Positions 44,427 through 54,648 are shown, numbered from the stretch's first letter. The stretch is 64,000 nt of DNA from Ktedonobacteria bacterium brp13 (GCA_015099395.1 AP024096.1:5022001-5086000); one strand, 5' to 3'. Numbers and translations are program-made. Notes: generated from the sequence alone by a model not told the origin.

Positions 44427-45185
44427 TTGAACTCTGACGATACCCATCGTACTCTAACAGCGCTGCATCCTTCTCTTTTGCGTCAGGTCCATACGATTAC
44501 TGATCGGTTCTCGATGTCCAATACCTACCTTATCGAAGATAATGAACGTGTAATCGTGGTCGATCCTGGCACTGAATTAAATGTTCGCCAGATTCAGTCA
44601 TACATGCCGCGCTTCCTAAAACGCTCTCTGGAGCAGATTGATCTCATCGTGCTTACTCATCTGCACATTGATCATACCGCCGGAGTGGCGGCGCTACGGC
44701 GTTTAACCTCGGCTCCTGTTGCTGCTGCTGCTATTATTCAACAGTTGGCACAGGCACAGGCCACGACACCAGAGCACACCCTCTCACCCTTCCTGGCACA
44801 GTTCGCTGAACATCTGTTACCTGGTACACTTCAGCACTTCGATATCTTCCCTCCTGCCTATGTACAACAGCAACGCGAGGTGAATCTCTGGTTGCACGAT
44901 ACAGAAGGCTTGCCGGGACACCCCAACTGGCGCATTATCGCCAGTCCGGGGCACACACCTGAGAGTCTGTGTCTCTATAATCCATTCTCCTGGGAACTCT
45001 TATGTGGCGATACCGCTATTACGATACAGGGCGGAGCCCCTCTCCTGCGTGGCAGCACCGATCGTCAGCGCTTGGAACTGACACAGCGCGTCCTACGCAG
45101 TCTTCCCGTTCATTATCTTTACCCCGGTCACGGACGCCCTATTCTTGGCGAGCATCCTTTAACCAATGTCGATGTGGAATGGTAA
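44427..45185 (+). CDS. Metallo-beta-lactamase-fold hydrolase
   Basis: A 252-residue protein with the dinuclear metal site of the MBL fold: THLHIDHTAG (HxHxDH, about residues 76-84), SPGHTPESL, a bridging Asp in CGDTAI, and a final His in YPGHGRP. The family includes glyoxalase II-like and lactonase-like hydrolases; substrate unknown. The start is TTG 44427 with GGGAGG 7 bases upstream. The stop is one base from the stop of the convergent FHA gene, so no terminator separates them. Confidence 0.9.
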   Translation: MNSDDTHRTLTALHPSLLRQVHTITDRFSMSNTYLIEDNERVIVVDPGTELNVRQIQSYMPRFLKRSLEQIDLIVLTHLHIDHTAGVAALRRLTSAPVAAAAIIQQLAQAQATTPEHTLSPFLAQFAEHLLPGTLQHFDIFPPAYVQQQREVNLWLHDTEGLPGHPNWRIIASPGHTPESLCLYNPFSWELLCGDTAITIQGGAPLLRGSTDRQRLELTQRVLRSLPVHYLYPGHGRPILGEHPLTNVDVEW

Positions 45186-45186
45186 A

Positions 45187-46611
45187 TTATGGCTGTTGCA
45201 GCTTGCGGCTAGGTAGTCGCAGGGGAACGGGACCACTCGGGGACTTTGCGTAGCGCGGCGATGGTAACATACCGGAATCGGTTGCATCGGAGACGAGGTA
45301 CTCGCAGAGTACTTTCCCTAACCGCAACATATCGCCCGCACGCAGTAATTGCGCACCCTGTACCGCTACGTTGTTGACACTAACCTCGCTCTCGTTCGTT
45401 AACGCTTGCAGGTAGTCTCCATACGGCTGGTGATAGAGTTGAGCCTGTACCTCGGCGATCGAGTCATCCTGCAGTCTCACTGTACACACTTCACTCCTGC
45501 CAATCGTCATTACAGGTTGATTGAGCCAGAGACACTGACCTGCTAACAGACCACTGCGTACGACCAGCGCTGTCCTTTCGTCTGCACCATCTATGGCAGG
45601 TATCGGTGAGACCGCTGACATAGGCGAGGAGAGCGCCGATGAGGTCGGTGAGAAAAGCTCATGATCGGTCTCAGACACGTCGCGTGGCAACGCACTTGCT
45701 GCAGTCAAAGGACTACTGGTATCCATCTGAAAATCATCCATCGAACGCCAGGTATGGTTCGACAGCGGATCATACTGGTCGTCAAGCACCGATGCTGTCC
45801 GCTCGGCCTCAATAAAGATGAAACGCTGCTCACCAATCTGTACCTCGTCGTGAGCAGTGACCTGCACCGTCCCTTGCACACGATAGCCATTCAGTAAGAC
45901 ACCGTTCATACTATTGCAATCGGTCAGACAGACCTGCTGCTGGCACCAGGCCAGTTCAGCATGGTAACGTGAAACCAGATCGTCATCAAGCCAGATATCG
46001 CAATTCTCATCGCGCCCAATGGTAATCACCGAACGCTTTAACGCGAGGCGTTGACCCTGAAAATTGCCACTACCATACTCTAACCAGCCCCATGGGGTAT
46101 CGTCCTTGAAGACGAAGGAGGCTAACTGTCCGGGTTGGTGCCGCGGAGGCTGCACGGTCGCAGCAACCGGTGGTTTGCCATGCCGGCCTGGCGTCCCCGT
46201 TCCCGACCGATTCAGCGTAGGCTCGTCCAGCGCCACACGTACGGTGGCATATGGGCGCAACCAATGCACACACGAGACCCATAAAGGTAAGACACAACCA
46301 CACAGCAACGTCACTGCCAGTACCGCCCAGCCATGCCAGACCGCGGTGCCAGTCGGTCGTCCATGTTGAACAGGAAGATGCAAATAATTCCAGATAAGAG
46401 CACCGAACAATACCAGCAGTGATAGGCCACAAGCAATCATTACTCGCGTAAGGCGAGGAGCTATAGTACGCCGCCTGACCGTATAAAAGATGTTGAGAAT
46501 AACCAACAACAAGCACCAGGCTAGCCCACCATAGACACTGTTAGCAAACCAGGTTGGGAAATATATGTCGCTCGTCGTTCGCTCCCTATCGCTTAAGTAG
46601 TAAATAACCAA
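45187..46611 (-). CDS. Membrane protein with two FHA domains
   Basis: A 474-residue protein. Three hydrophobic segments lie at about 28-48, 58-75 and 92-115. FHA domain 1 (about 195-265) is canonical, with TIGRDENCDIWLDDDLVSRYH and NSMNGVLLNG, the phosphothreonine-binding residues. FHA domain 2 (about 370-440) keeps MTIGRSEVCTVRL but lacks the Arg-x-His of the binding loop, so it probably does not bind phosphothreonine. The segment ALDEPTLNRSGTGTPG (about 128-143) is a possible phosphorylation site. TTG 46611 is the only in-frame start before the first membrane segment, and no ribosome-binding site is seen. Confidence 0.85.
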   Translation of the reverse strand: MVIYYLSDRERTTSDIYFPTWFANSVYGGLAWCLLLVILNIFYTVRRRTIAPRLTRVMIACGLSLLVLFGALIWNYLHLPVQHGRPTGTAVWHGWAVLAVTLLCGCVLPLWVSCVHWLRPYATVRVALDEPTLNRSGTGTPGRHGKPPVAATVQPPRHQPGQLASFVFKDDTPWGWLEYGSGNFQGQRLALKRSVITIGRDENCDIWLDDDLVSRYHAELAWCQQQVCLTDCNSMNGVLLNGYRVQGTVQVTAHDEVQIGEQRFIFIEAERTASVLDDQYDPLSNHTWRSMDDFQMDTSSPLTAASALPRDVSETDHELFSPTSSALSSPMSAVSPIPAIDGADERTALVVRSGLLAGQCLWLNQPVMTIGRSEVCTVRLQDDSIAEVQAQLYHQPYGDYLQALTNESEVSVNNVAVQGAQLLRAGDMLRLGKVLCEYLVSDATDSGMLPSPRYAKSPSGPVPLRLPSRKLQQP

Positions 46612-46848
46612 TTCATGAAAGATATTTAGATATGCATCATATCATCTTGTATCATAACGAGCAAACATCTGGGACTTGTGGGGGAAGCACAATATTTACG
46701 CACCAGACGGAAAGAGCTCGAATTGCATTTTGCCTGGCTTTAACCTATGCAGTACCATCACGCCAACATCATTAGAGACGATTGCACCCTATTCTACGTA
46801 GAGTAGATAGAGACAGAAATCCATTAGCATAGAGGGACAGTACAGTAC

Positions 46849-47661
46849 ATGACGCAAACAGAAAATAACACTGTTGTCGGCATTTTCGATAATAGTCATG
46901 CGGTGCGCGGTGCGATCAATGCTTTGACCAAAGCCGGCTTTACTGAGGAACAGATCGGGTTTGCCGCTCGCACTCAGAAGGAACACCTGGCAGCGGCTCA
47001 GCAGCAGCTACAGCAACACGGGCATAATCTTGAGCATACGTCGAATAGCGTTATCCGTGGCATAGTAGGTGGTGTGCTGGGGGCGATCGATCTGCTGCTG
47101 GTTCCCTTCGCTGGCCCAGCTGTCGCAACAAACGCCCTGGCTACAGCATTACCTGTAACCGAAGAAGCAATTGATCATCTGCCATATCTTGGAGCAAGTG
47201 AGGAACAGCCTGCGCCAGCACTGGATGAGACGGTCCGTAATCCTGCCACAACAGTCCCTCCCGTTACGACACAACCAACGACTTCTACCACAGGAACAGA
47301 GTCTTCCGTCGCTAATGAAGAGATAGAACAAAGGCATAGCAGAATTACTGGTGGCGTCACCGGTGGAGTCATCGGCGGGGTACTGGGTGCCGCAACCGCT
47401 TTATTACTGCCAGACATCGGTCCGGTTATCGCAGGTGGCATCATTGCGGCAATTCTAGGTGGAGGCGCGATCGGTAGTGTAGCTGGCAGTTTCCTCGGTA
47501 CCTTCGATACACTGGGCATCCCTGAAGAACATGCCCGCCACTATACAAAGGCCATAAAGAGCGGTCATATTATCGTCACAATCCAGAACACCGACCACCA
47601 ACAAGAGGCCAGCACCATCCTCCAAACGCATGGCGCACACGAAGTATATATACATGCGTAA
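46849..47661 (+). CDS. General-stress-type protein with glycine-zipper segments
   Basis: A 270-residue protein. Residues about 8-45 (VVGIFDNSHAVRGAINALTK) match the start of general stress protein 17M/YflT-type domains. Two Gly/Ala-rich hydrophobic stretches (about 67-100 and 165-215) look like glycine zippers that could insert in membranes. The C-terminus (SGHIIVTIQNTDHQQEASTI) resembles the tail of such stress proteins. Family members in other bacteria respond to osmotic or general stress; the biochemical role is unknown. GAGGGA lies about 11 bases before ATG 46849. Confidence 0.75.
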   Translation: MTQTENNTVVGIFDNSHAVRGAINALTKAGFTEEQIGFAARTQKEHLAAAQQQLQQHGHNLEHTSNSVIRGIVGGVLGAIDLLLVPFAGPAVATNALATALPVTEEAIDHLPYLGASEEQPAPALDETVRNPATTVPPVTTQPTTSTTGTESSVANEEIEQRHSRITGGVTGGVIGGVLGAATALLLPDIGPVIAGGIIAAILGGGAIGSVAGSFLGTFDTLGIPEEHARHYTKAIKSGHIIVTIQNTDHQQEASTILQTHGAHEVYIHA

Positions 47662-47733
47662 GCCATCATAAGTTCTTTTCTGTTTCTAGTAACAAGGTTG
47701 CATCTTCTCAACGTAAAATGCTTCACATGTGTA

Positions 47734-48027
47734 TCAGGAATCAGTACGGACGCTGGCGCTCGGTATCATTCCGCTTGTCCCCGATCCAGCAGTTTCTATC
47801 TGTTCAAATACCTCAGCAAGCAGTTCACGAGCAGTGGCAATAATGCGTCTGGGTTCCACGCCGACTGCCGCAGCAAGCCACAGGAGATTTGCTCCGTTTT
47901 CGATCCCTTCCCAGGCCTGCTCAAGGTCATCTCCAAACTGTTCTGCCTCCTGAGCGAACTGGGGATAGTCTTCTGTCACATCCAGATATTCAACCAGATA
48001 TTCAATAAGATAACAGACGCTGGTCAT
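47734..48027 (-). CDS. Small helical protein of unknown function
   Basis: A 97-residue frame starting at ATG 48027, with GGAAG 7 bases upstream. It is mostly alpha-helical and acidic (EYLDVTEDYPQFAQEAEQFG, then NLLWLAAAVGVEPRRIIATA). No membrane segment or known domain is visible. Composition, codon use and the ribosome-binding site support coding. It lies alone between the stress-type gene and the GT4 gene. Confidence 0.6.
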   Translation of the reverse strand: MTSVCYLIEYLVEYLDVTEDYPQFAQEAEQFGDDLEQAWEGIENGANLLWLAAAVGVEPRRIIATARELLAEVFEQIETAGSGTSGMIPSASVRTDS

Positions 48028-48225
48028 GAGTATGCTTCCAAACTGGTTGTCTGTCGATCAACCTTTTTTTTCTTATTATATAATTTTTGGTAAATGCCCT
48101 GGAAGGAAAGTGCAATGGTATTTGTTAATTTACTTGATTTATTTAGTCATCAATAGTGATTCTATCTATGAAACGTTGTAATAATTGTAACTGAAGTTAC
48201 ATGGATCGCTGGAAAAGGGAAGGGT

Positions 48226-49365
48226 TTAAAAGAAGTACGATGTTGGCTTGGTTGCTGTATGATAAAGCACATTGAGGCTTTTCGCGCAATCATCCCAGGT
48301 GGGCGAGTCGAGTTGCTCTGGAATGAGCGGATCATCTAACTGCCTGGCAATAGCGGCTGCTAACTCTTCTGGCATGCTATTAAGGGCGACAGAACGCACC
48401 AGCTTTTTCTCTGCGAACTCTTGCAGAGCGGAGGTATTCGATACGAGCACTGGACGTTGTAGTGCAAGTGCCTCCATGATCGCGATGCCTTGCGATTCGT
48501 ACTCACTGTACAAAGTAACCAGGGCGGCCTGTGAGAGCTGCGACATCATTTCTTGACGACTGTTCGCGGGTATCGCACGGATCGTTACATGCTCGGTCAT
48601 ACCAAGTTGCTGTGTGAGTTTGCGCAAGGTCGTTTCATAAGGGCCTGCTCCTAATATCAATAAGTGCGCGTCAGGATGGGTCTCACGCACCCAGGGAAGA
48701 GCTTGAACAAGGTGATGATGGCCCTTGTAGCGCTCCAGGCGTCCAACTGAGACGATTAAGCCAGGCTCAATGGCCTTCTTCTCCGTTAGTAGTGGCTGGT
48801 CTGATACGCTAAATCCATTAGGAATGACGGTGAACTGTTTTTCTGGCAATTGTAGCACATTGCGAAAATAGTTGGCCTCGAAGCTGGATACGCCAATCAG
48901 CCTTTCCGCGTTTGCCAGCAGCGACCGAATAGCTTTCCATTGGGTGTCTCTCAGCCGTGTGCGCAGACGCGATGAGTGACCTCCTGAGTGGAATGTGGCG
49001 ACATACGGTATCTTTGCTGCTCTGGCCGCACGCATAACTGATATTGGAAACAATGTATGACATCCCTGGCAGTGGATCAGATCCCAATTTCCTTGTTGTA
49101 TAAAAGAGCTTATACCTGGTGTGATAAAAAATTCTGGTGGCTGCGACCATGCATGCAAACGTACAACGCGCATGCCCTCTATCTCTTCTTCTGTGGGTAC
49201 TGACCCTGTATGTGTATGAGGGATGGTAGTTAGTAATGTTACATCAACTCCACTTTTGACAAGGCGTCGTCCCACTTCATGAACATGCATTTCCGTTCCA
49301 CCCGTCTCGGGGAAGTAGCGGGGCGTTGCCATCAATACTTTTAATGGCTTCTGCTTTTTGTACAC
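48226..49365 (-). CDS. Family 4 glycosyltransferase
   Basis: A 379-residue GT-B enzyme. The N-terminal domain begins VLMATPRYFPETGGTEMHVH with the glycine-rich donor loop, and the C-terminal domain has VSVGRLERYKGHHHLVQAL and ESQGIAIMEALALQRPVLVS with the Glu-x7-Glu donor-binding motif. It transfers a sugar from a nucleotide donor to a lipid-linked or glycan acceptor in the cytoplasm. Start GTG 49365 has AAGGGAT 9 bases upstream. It is the last gene of the minus-strand glycan/NRPS region, after a 218-base gap. Confidence 0.92.
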   Translation of the reverse strand: MYKKQKPLKVLMATPRYFPETGGTEMHVHEVGRRLVKSGVDVTLLTTIPHTHTGSVPTEEEIEGMRVVRLHAWSQPPEFFITPGISSFIQQGNWDLIHCQGCHTLFPISVMRAARAAKIPYVATFHSGGHSSRLRTRLRDTQWKAIRSLLANAERLIGVSSFEANYFRNVLQLPEKQFTVIPNGFSVSDQPLLTEKKAIEPGLIVSVGRLERYKGHHHLVQALPWVRETHPDAHLLILGAGPYETTLRKLTQQLGMTEHVTIRAIPANSRQEMMSQLSQAALVTLYSEYESQGIAIMEALALQRPVLVSNTSALQEFAEKKLVRSVALNSMPEELAAAIARQLDDPLIPEQLDSPTWDDCAKSLNVLYHTATKPTSYFF

Positions 49366-49583
49366 AAAAAATATCCCTTTCAGACCAGCATAACAATATA
49401 GAAATATATATTGTTATAAATAAATTGATGTGTATTCGTGGGTTTCCTGGAGAATAGATGCGCTTATTTTTTATCTCCTTCCAGTAGGATGCAGCGTGAC
49501 GTATCCGTCTGTAACGATTAATAATCGATCATTATCTCCTGCTAGCAGATAGGTATCATTGTATAGGCTTTACATGGTTTTCA

Positions 49584-50936
49584 TCATTTGGAATTACTTT
49601 CCTCGGGTGCGCATTGTAGGCGTGACCGGCCAATACGGGGTCGTTGACCGGGCTTCTTGAGCGGTTGGCTGGCAGAGGCTATACCATGGCCAGGCGTATC
49701 TGTCTTGCCTGACTCGTTTCTGGGTGCCTCTTTATTATATGTCGCACGTGTTTGCTGTCCCGGCTGTATTGCTATCCTCTTACCCATATCCTCCAGATCT
49801 TCTGCGTCTATCTTGTCATCAGATGGCTCCTGCGGTTCCATCTGATGCATGGTACTTTGGCGGGGTGGAGGATATGCGCTCTCGAAGTATCTCGCTTCAG
49901 ATACATGCTTGTGTGCAATGGGCAGCCTGTCTGGTGTGTACATCGTTGCCTTGTGCTCAATATCCTCATCGTCTTGCTTTCTGACCGCGTCTTCCAATCT
50001 GATGGGCTTACGCTCAACATCCTCCTCCAGTCTGGTAGGTTTCTGTACCATCTCCTCTTCTAGCCTGGTGGGCTTATGCTCGATCTCCTCCTCTTTGGCT
50101 TTTTTTTGTATGACAAACTGCATAGGAGGCCGTTTTTTATTTGCGGCTACCTGGTCTTCCTGGGCAGAGTTCTCTGCTATTTGTTGCGGTGTCTTTGCGG
50201 CTGTTACGGTGCCTAGCTGCGCGGTAGGGCGATCTTCGATCTCTGCTTTTGATTGTGGGGCTGCTATGGCACCTAACTGAGCGGTAGGACGGTCCTCAAT
50301 CTCCGCTGCTATCTTTTGTATATGCGCAACCTCCACCCAAACGGTGGGTCGATCCTCTATCTCTCCATTTGTGACTTTTGATCTTGGGAGAAGCATCGTT
50401 GGCGTCTCTTCAATATATGGAGCATCTCCATTCTGGTACGATCTCCCTTTCGCCTGAGCATGTAATTGCGTACCTGGGATCTGAACCGTCGGCGTCTCGA
50501 CGATATCGGGTGTTGCATGCCTGACGGGGCTCGTACCAATGATCGACGGATGTGTGAACAGGGCTCCAAGTCGCCGTAGTACGCCGATGTGCTGGTAAAG
50601 TGCCACGTGGACATTCGTTACCTCAACAATTACTGCTACGATGCTTATGAGAGCCAGGGTATTCATAATCCCCAGTGGGGACCAGTGATGACTATATAGA
50701 TAGGCGCCAGCAATAAGACCATCAACCGAGAAACTTACTGCCAGTGCCAGTGCCAGTTTTGAGGCGCGCTCTCGCAGACGCAGGAAGCGTATAAGTGCCA
50801 TACCAGGGCAGATAAAGAGAAACACCATCATGACAAGTGGTCGTAGTGGGCTACCCGGAAGGACACGCATCGTGATTGGCGCGGCCAGTGCAAAGCAGAT
50901 GATAACGATCGGCCAGAACCATCGTGCGTATCTCAT
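49584..50936 (-). CDS. Membrane protein with repeated Pro-Thr motifs
   Basis: A 450-residue protein. Three or four hydrophobic segments occupy about residues 5-115. The rest is a cytosolic, disordered tail with nine copies of a short motif: VETPTVQI, EETPTMLL, EDRPTVWV, EDRPTAQL (twice), EHKPTRLE, VQKPTRLE, ERKPIRLE, EHKATMYT. The consensus is acidic-x-x-P-T-x-x-L. Such repeated threonines after proline, in an acidic context, could be sites for a Ser/Thr kinase and for FHA domains. AGGAGG lies 9 bases before ATG 50936 inside the end of the upstream gene, so the two are translationally coupled. No known family. Confidence 0.7.
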   Translation of the reverse strand: MRYARWFWPIVIICFALAAPITMRVLPGSPLRPLVMMVFLFICPGMALIRFLRLRERASKLALALAVSFSVDGLIAGAYLYSHHWSPLGIMNTLALISIVAVIVEVTNVHVALYQHIGVLRRLGALFTHPSIIGTSPVRHATPDIVETPTVQIPGTQLHAQAKGRSYQNGDAPYIEETPTMLLPRSKVTNGEIEDRPTVWVEVAHIQKIAAEIEDRPTAQLGAIAAPQSKAEIEDRPTAQLGTVTAAKTPQQIAENSAQEDQVAANKKRPPMQFVIQKKAKEEEIEHKPTRLEEEMVQKPTRLEEDVERKPIRLEDAVRKQDDEDIEHKATMYTPDRLPIAHKHVSEARYFESAYPPPRQSTMHQMEPQEPSDDKIDAEDLEDMGKRIAIQPGQQTRATYNKEAPRNESGKTDTPGHGIASASQPLKKPGQRPRIGRSRLQCAPEESNSK

Positions 50937-50938
50937 GT

Positions 50939-52834
50939 CTATTGACCTCCTTGTGCTGAACTGACCAGGGCGAATATCTGCACGTCTGGATTGCGGTAGA
51001 CCAAATTGAAGTCGCCCGATTTTGTTACTGCCTGCTCGAATTTGGCCAGGCTCCCGGCTGGCATACCTGAAGTCGCGTCAAATGTCGCGATTTCACTGCG
51101 TGTGAAGATGAGGTAGGCGTGACCTCCGGTATTTTCCTGTTGCATGTATTTGACAATGACGGGTACATTGATCGGATAGATGGCAGTGTCCGTTGTCTGG
51201 GCTGCACCCAGGTTATCGAGTGTATATTTTTCGTAGTCTTTGTACTGCCAGGGGCCTCCCAGCCAGCCGGTCATAAACAACGATCCCGGCGGAGCGACAT
51301 TATACAGGTAGTTGACGCCATTGAACTCATCGTAGGTGATATAGTCGTCGCGCTCATTGCCATAGCGTGCGAAAAGAAAGAGGGCGACCAGCAACATATT
51401 CACGCATATGAGTGAGAGATAGTGCCAGGCTGGTCGTTGCAGAAATGCTAGTGGTAGGCGTCGCAGGAATGGCAGACGCCGCACGATAGCTATCGGCGCG
51501 CTATAGAACAGTGACGCACCAAAGAAGGCCATTGCAGGCAACGCGAAGAGGTAGCTGCGCAGCAACATCTCGCCGCCATAGGGCTGAACGATAAATAATG
51601 GAAAAGGCATTATCGCCAGGATGACAAGCGAGGCATCGCGCTCTTTATTGAGCAGGCGAGCCAGCACACCCAAAAATGCCAGACCCCAGATGAGTGCCGA
51701 CATATAAATACGTAGTTTGGCAACCAGTGTATGACCAGGATTGCCTGCTACGCGGTTGGAGACATTGTCGCTGAAGGACGAGAAGATATTGAGGCCGGAG
51801 AAGACCATACTTGTATGTCCAACCAGGAATGTATTGGCCATTACAAGGAGCCAGAAAGCTGTCATCGCAATCATTGCGATGAGTAGCCACCAGAGCGGTG
51901 TGCGGCGACAGATGATCAGCCCTCCGACGCTTAATATCGTAAAGAATGGCGTGAGCTGGTGGCTGCTTACCACGAAGGTGAAAATAACCAGGATAAAAAG
52001 CAGCAGACCAACGCGTAATGCCGGGCTGGCCGGTGTCTGTAATGGATCGGGCGCCGTGAGCCAGTCATAGATCTGTGTCGCGAAAGGAATGCGCCGCAAA
52101 CGTCGCCAAAGTGGACGCGCGGGGAGATCCACTGGTGTCTTAAACCATTTGACCAGGATGGCAATGATCAGGAGATAAAGGAAAAAGTTGAAGCCCTGCG
52201 GCGAGAAATAATCCTGCCAGATCCAGTTTGCCAGGTAGAAGAACCAGATGGCTAACCAGACAATGCGCTTATCCTTTGTGAAGGATGAAAAGATCATATA
52301 GAGTGGACCAAGGTACATGATGCTGAATGCAACTGGTGCCCAGTCCGCGTATGGCAGGATATTACTGAAGCCTGCGCTACTATTAAAAAATGCTGCCAGT
52401 GTGAAAAATATGGGCCAGCTAAAATAGGCGTCCAGGTTAGGATTGGTCGTCCCGGTTCGCTGCAGATATTCAGTGTAGCCTGCGTGGCGATAGACAATGT
52501 CAAAACGTGGCATCTGCTCGATCAGCGGTGTGACACCATACAGAATAAAGATGATAAGTGCCACGTGCAATAGCAAAAGGGGGGCCCGGTACGTGCTACG
52601 CTGTAAGGTGATACAGAAACTGAGACTCATTAGCGCAATTGCCGCAATCATCATGGGCGGCATAACCGAGACCAATCCGTAATCTGTGATCTGCCCCATA
52701 TGTACATTTCCCAGCGAGGCAAACCAGAGTACAAAAATAGCCAGTGGTAAGAGGCAACATATAATATCCATGAGCTGTAGATCCGGTAGCCCACTGTGCG
52801 TTTTTTCAGTTGGTATTGAGCTAGCTTTTATCAT
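50939..52834 (-). CDS. Polytopic membrane protein, probable GT-C or O-antigen-type enzyme
   Basis: A 631-residue protein with about 13-14 membrane segments and a C-terminal external domain from about residue 520 (YLYNVAPPGSLFMTGWLGGP). The long loop after the third segment holds DIVYRHAGYTEYLQ, and WIWQDYFSPQGFNFFLYLLI is a striking aromatic stretch. This plan is typical of lipid-linked sugar transferases or polymerases, but no catalytic motif is certain. It lies between the flippase and the Pro-Thr protein on the same strand with a 2-base gap downstream. Confidence 0.7.
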   Translation of the reverse strand: MIKASSIPTEKTHSGLPDLQLMDIICCLLPLAIFVLWFASLGNVHMGQITDYGLVSVMPPMMIAAIALMSLSFCITLQRSTYRAPLLLLHVALIIFILYGVTPLIEQMPRFDIVYRHAGYTEYLQRTGTTNPNLDAYFSWPIFFTLAAFFNSSAGFSNILPYADWAPVAFSIMYLGPLYMIFSSFTKDKRIVWLAIWFFYLANWIWQDYFSPQGFNFFLYLLIIAILVKWFKTPVDLPARPLWRRLRRIPFATQIYDWLTAPDPLQTPASPALRVGLLLFILVIFTFVVSSHQLTPFFTILSVGGLIICRRTPLWWLLIAMIAMTAFWLLVMANTFLVGHTSMVFSGLNIFSSFSDNVSNRVAGNPGHTLVAKLRIYMSALIWGLAFLGVLARLLNKERDASLVILAIMPFPLFIVQPYGGEMLLRSYLFALPAMAFFGASLFYSAPIAIVRRLPFLRRLPLAFLQRPAWHYLSLICVNMLLVALFLFARYGNERDDYITYDEFNGVNYLYNVAPPGSLFMTGWLGGPWQYKDYEKYTLDNLGAAQTTDTAIYPINVPVIVKYMQQENTGGHAYLIFTRSEIATFDATSGMPAGSLAKFEQAVTKSGDFNLVYRNPDVQIFALVSSAQGGQ

Positions 52835-52902
52835 TTATTTATTCTCTATTCTTTTTTTACTATGATAAATAGCTATATCTATAGAACATAAGTTATCCTT
52901 TA

Positions 52903-54648
52903 TCAATGCTTCACTTGCTCTTTCTCTTCTTGAGCACGCTTGGCTGCTGTTATTTTCTGAAATTCAGCCGTGTCTAAGCGTTCCACGCGCGTTTTCTTGA
53001 TATGCTTAGACGAGCCTGGTCGCTTAATACTTTGCATCTTAATGGTTGGCGCGTTCATGAACTCGACAACCTGCCTGGGCTGGATCGCTGTACCTTTTTG
53101 TACGCGCTCTCTCTTTTCGGTCAAACCCTTACGTATTTGCCCTCCGTTGAGCCTGATCGTTGGCACATTCATATCCTCGTCTCCATACAGTTGTGAGGAT
53201 TGCATTTTGGTTGTTGGTGCATCCATGATCACGATGCTACGGATCATATCGGTTGTTGTTTCAATGGCCATGATCTTCATCGAGATTTCAGTTGGCCTTT
53301 CCTCCAGGTTGCCGACACCGAAGATATCTTCTGTTGCCATGTCACCCGTCGAGCTAATAAACTCGACCTGTGTATCGACTCCACGCAGTGTGTGCACAAC
53401 TACCGGACTCATGATAGCTGCCTCTATATACATGCCGGCGACCCAACCCAGGCTCAGCCCGGTGAGTCCGAAAAAGTGTGTGAATATTACAGCCATAATC
53501 AGCTCTGAAACACTCCCAACGCTAATGGGAATGATGGCTTTTGAAACCTCATCCTTGATACGATGTATCGCGAGATAGTGATATTTGATGATGAGGGGAA
53601 ATGCACCAATGGCGAGAATACGCAGGCTCCAAAATGCCTGGTCGGCATAGCTTTTCCCGAAAAAGCTCAGGATGATATGCGCTCCTAGAAATAGTATCAA
53701 GCCCGCGCATGCGCTGACTGCGGTTGCTAACCCGACGGTCATACGTGATTTCTGGGTCAATGTATGTATTTGGGTCGCGTTGGTGGCATGCAGGACTGTG
53801 GTGAGCGAACCGATAACCGCGAACAGGAAATTAGCGATCATCGATGCCGTATAAAACCAGGCATTAGCTGATGCTGAAAGCATGATTGTGGCGATGACCG
53901 GCAGAATTTGGGCCGGTGTCTGATAGATCAGATTTAAAATATAGTGCTGGATGGCGGAGCGACCAAGTCGGCGTAGCATGCTCCATTGTGGGCGAAGGCT
54001 GCGTCCGGTCTTTCTGGCTTTGATTACGCCATAGATAACAAGGGGGACCATTGAGAGCAGATTACTGGCGGCCCAGGTTGCGTAAATATTGATGCCAGTC
54101 TTTTCTGCTATAAAGGTTGAGGCAAAGAAGAGCAGAACAAGCTTGAGGATTGCGAAGATCGTATTGCGCCAGAACTGTAATGATCCGCGCAGTACCGCGA
54201 TCATACATGTGTCCAGGATGACCGTCATCGAGGTCAGGCCGATGCCGAGTGCAAACAGGATGATGTTCGTGAAACTGGCTCCGATGGGTGCCAGATTCTT
54301 GGAAATGAGCGGAGTCAGCAGGGCGAAGATGATGCCAACAATGGTGCCAACTCCGCCTACCAGGAGAAGGGCGGCACTAATAATCGTGCCTTCTTTCCCT
54401 CGATTGCGTGGTAATTCGCTAATCAACAGGGTGCTTAGACCTAGCAAACAGATACTTGAGAGCAACATCATGGTCGATGTGGCGGCTGATGCCAGACCCA
54501 CCGCGCTTAGTGGGAAAAGCCGGTCTGCAACGAACCAGTAGGCAAAGCCCAGACCTGATGTTACTAACATGGTACCAATAAGCGACCCTGTATTCAACAG
54601 CATGACGCTATTCTTTTTGAACCATTGTATGAGTAACGAAATTCTCAC
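52903..54648 (-). CDS. Flippase-like membrane protein with Pro-Thr motif tail
   Basis: A 581-residue protein. Residues about 1-420 form 12 membrane segments of the Wzx/MATE-like flippase type (NTGSLIGTMLVTSGLGFAYW at the start). The last 150 residues are a cytosolic polar tail with EERPTEISM, DAPTTKMQ, NVPTIRLN and NAPTIKMQ, the same Pro-Thr-x-x-aliphatic pattern as in the protein at 49584-50936. It probably moves lipid-linked glycans across the membrane. GTG 54648 is chosen because GGGAG is 9 bases upstream; TTG 54669 would include that site. Confidence 0.85.
   Translation of the reverse strand: MRISLLIQWFKKNSVMLLNTGSLIGTMLVTSGLGFAYWFVADRLFPLSAVGLASAATSTMMLLSSICLLGLSTLLISELPRNRGKEGTIISAALLLVGGVGTIVGIIFALLTPLISKNLAPIGASFTNIILFALGIGLTSMTVILDTCMIAVLRGSLQFWRNTIFAILKLVLLFFASTFIAEKTGINIYATWAASNLLSMVPLVIYGVIKARKTGRSLRPQWSMLRRLGRSAIQHYILNLIYQTPAQILPVIATIMLSASANAWFYTASMIANFLFAVIGSLTTVLHATNATQIHTLTQKSRMTVGLATAVSACAGLILFLGAHIILSFFGKSYADQAFWSLRILAIGAFPLIIKYHYLAIHRIKDEVSKAIIPISVGSVSELIMAVIFTHFFGLTGLSLGWVAGMYIEAAIMSPVVVHTLRGVDTQVEFISSTGDMATEDIFGVGNLEERPTEISMKIMAIETTTDMIRSIVIMDAPTTKMQSSQLYGDEDMNVPTIRLNGGQIRKGLTEKRERVQKGTAIQPRQVVEFMNAPTIKMQSIKRPGSSKHIKKTRVERLDTAEFQKITAAKRAQEEKEQVKH

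Noticed and set aside
44120..44430. Three overlapping plus-strand frames before the MBL gene
   Set aside because: All three frames are open over the same bases by chance; none has a ribosome-binding site or typical codon use.
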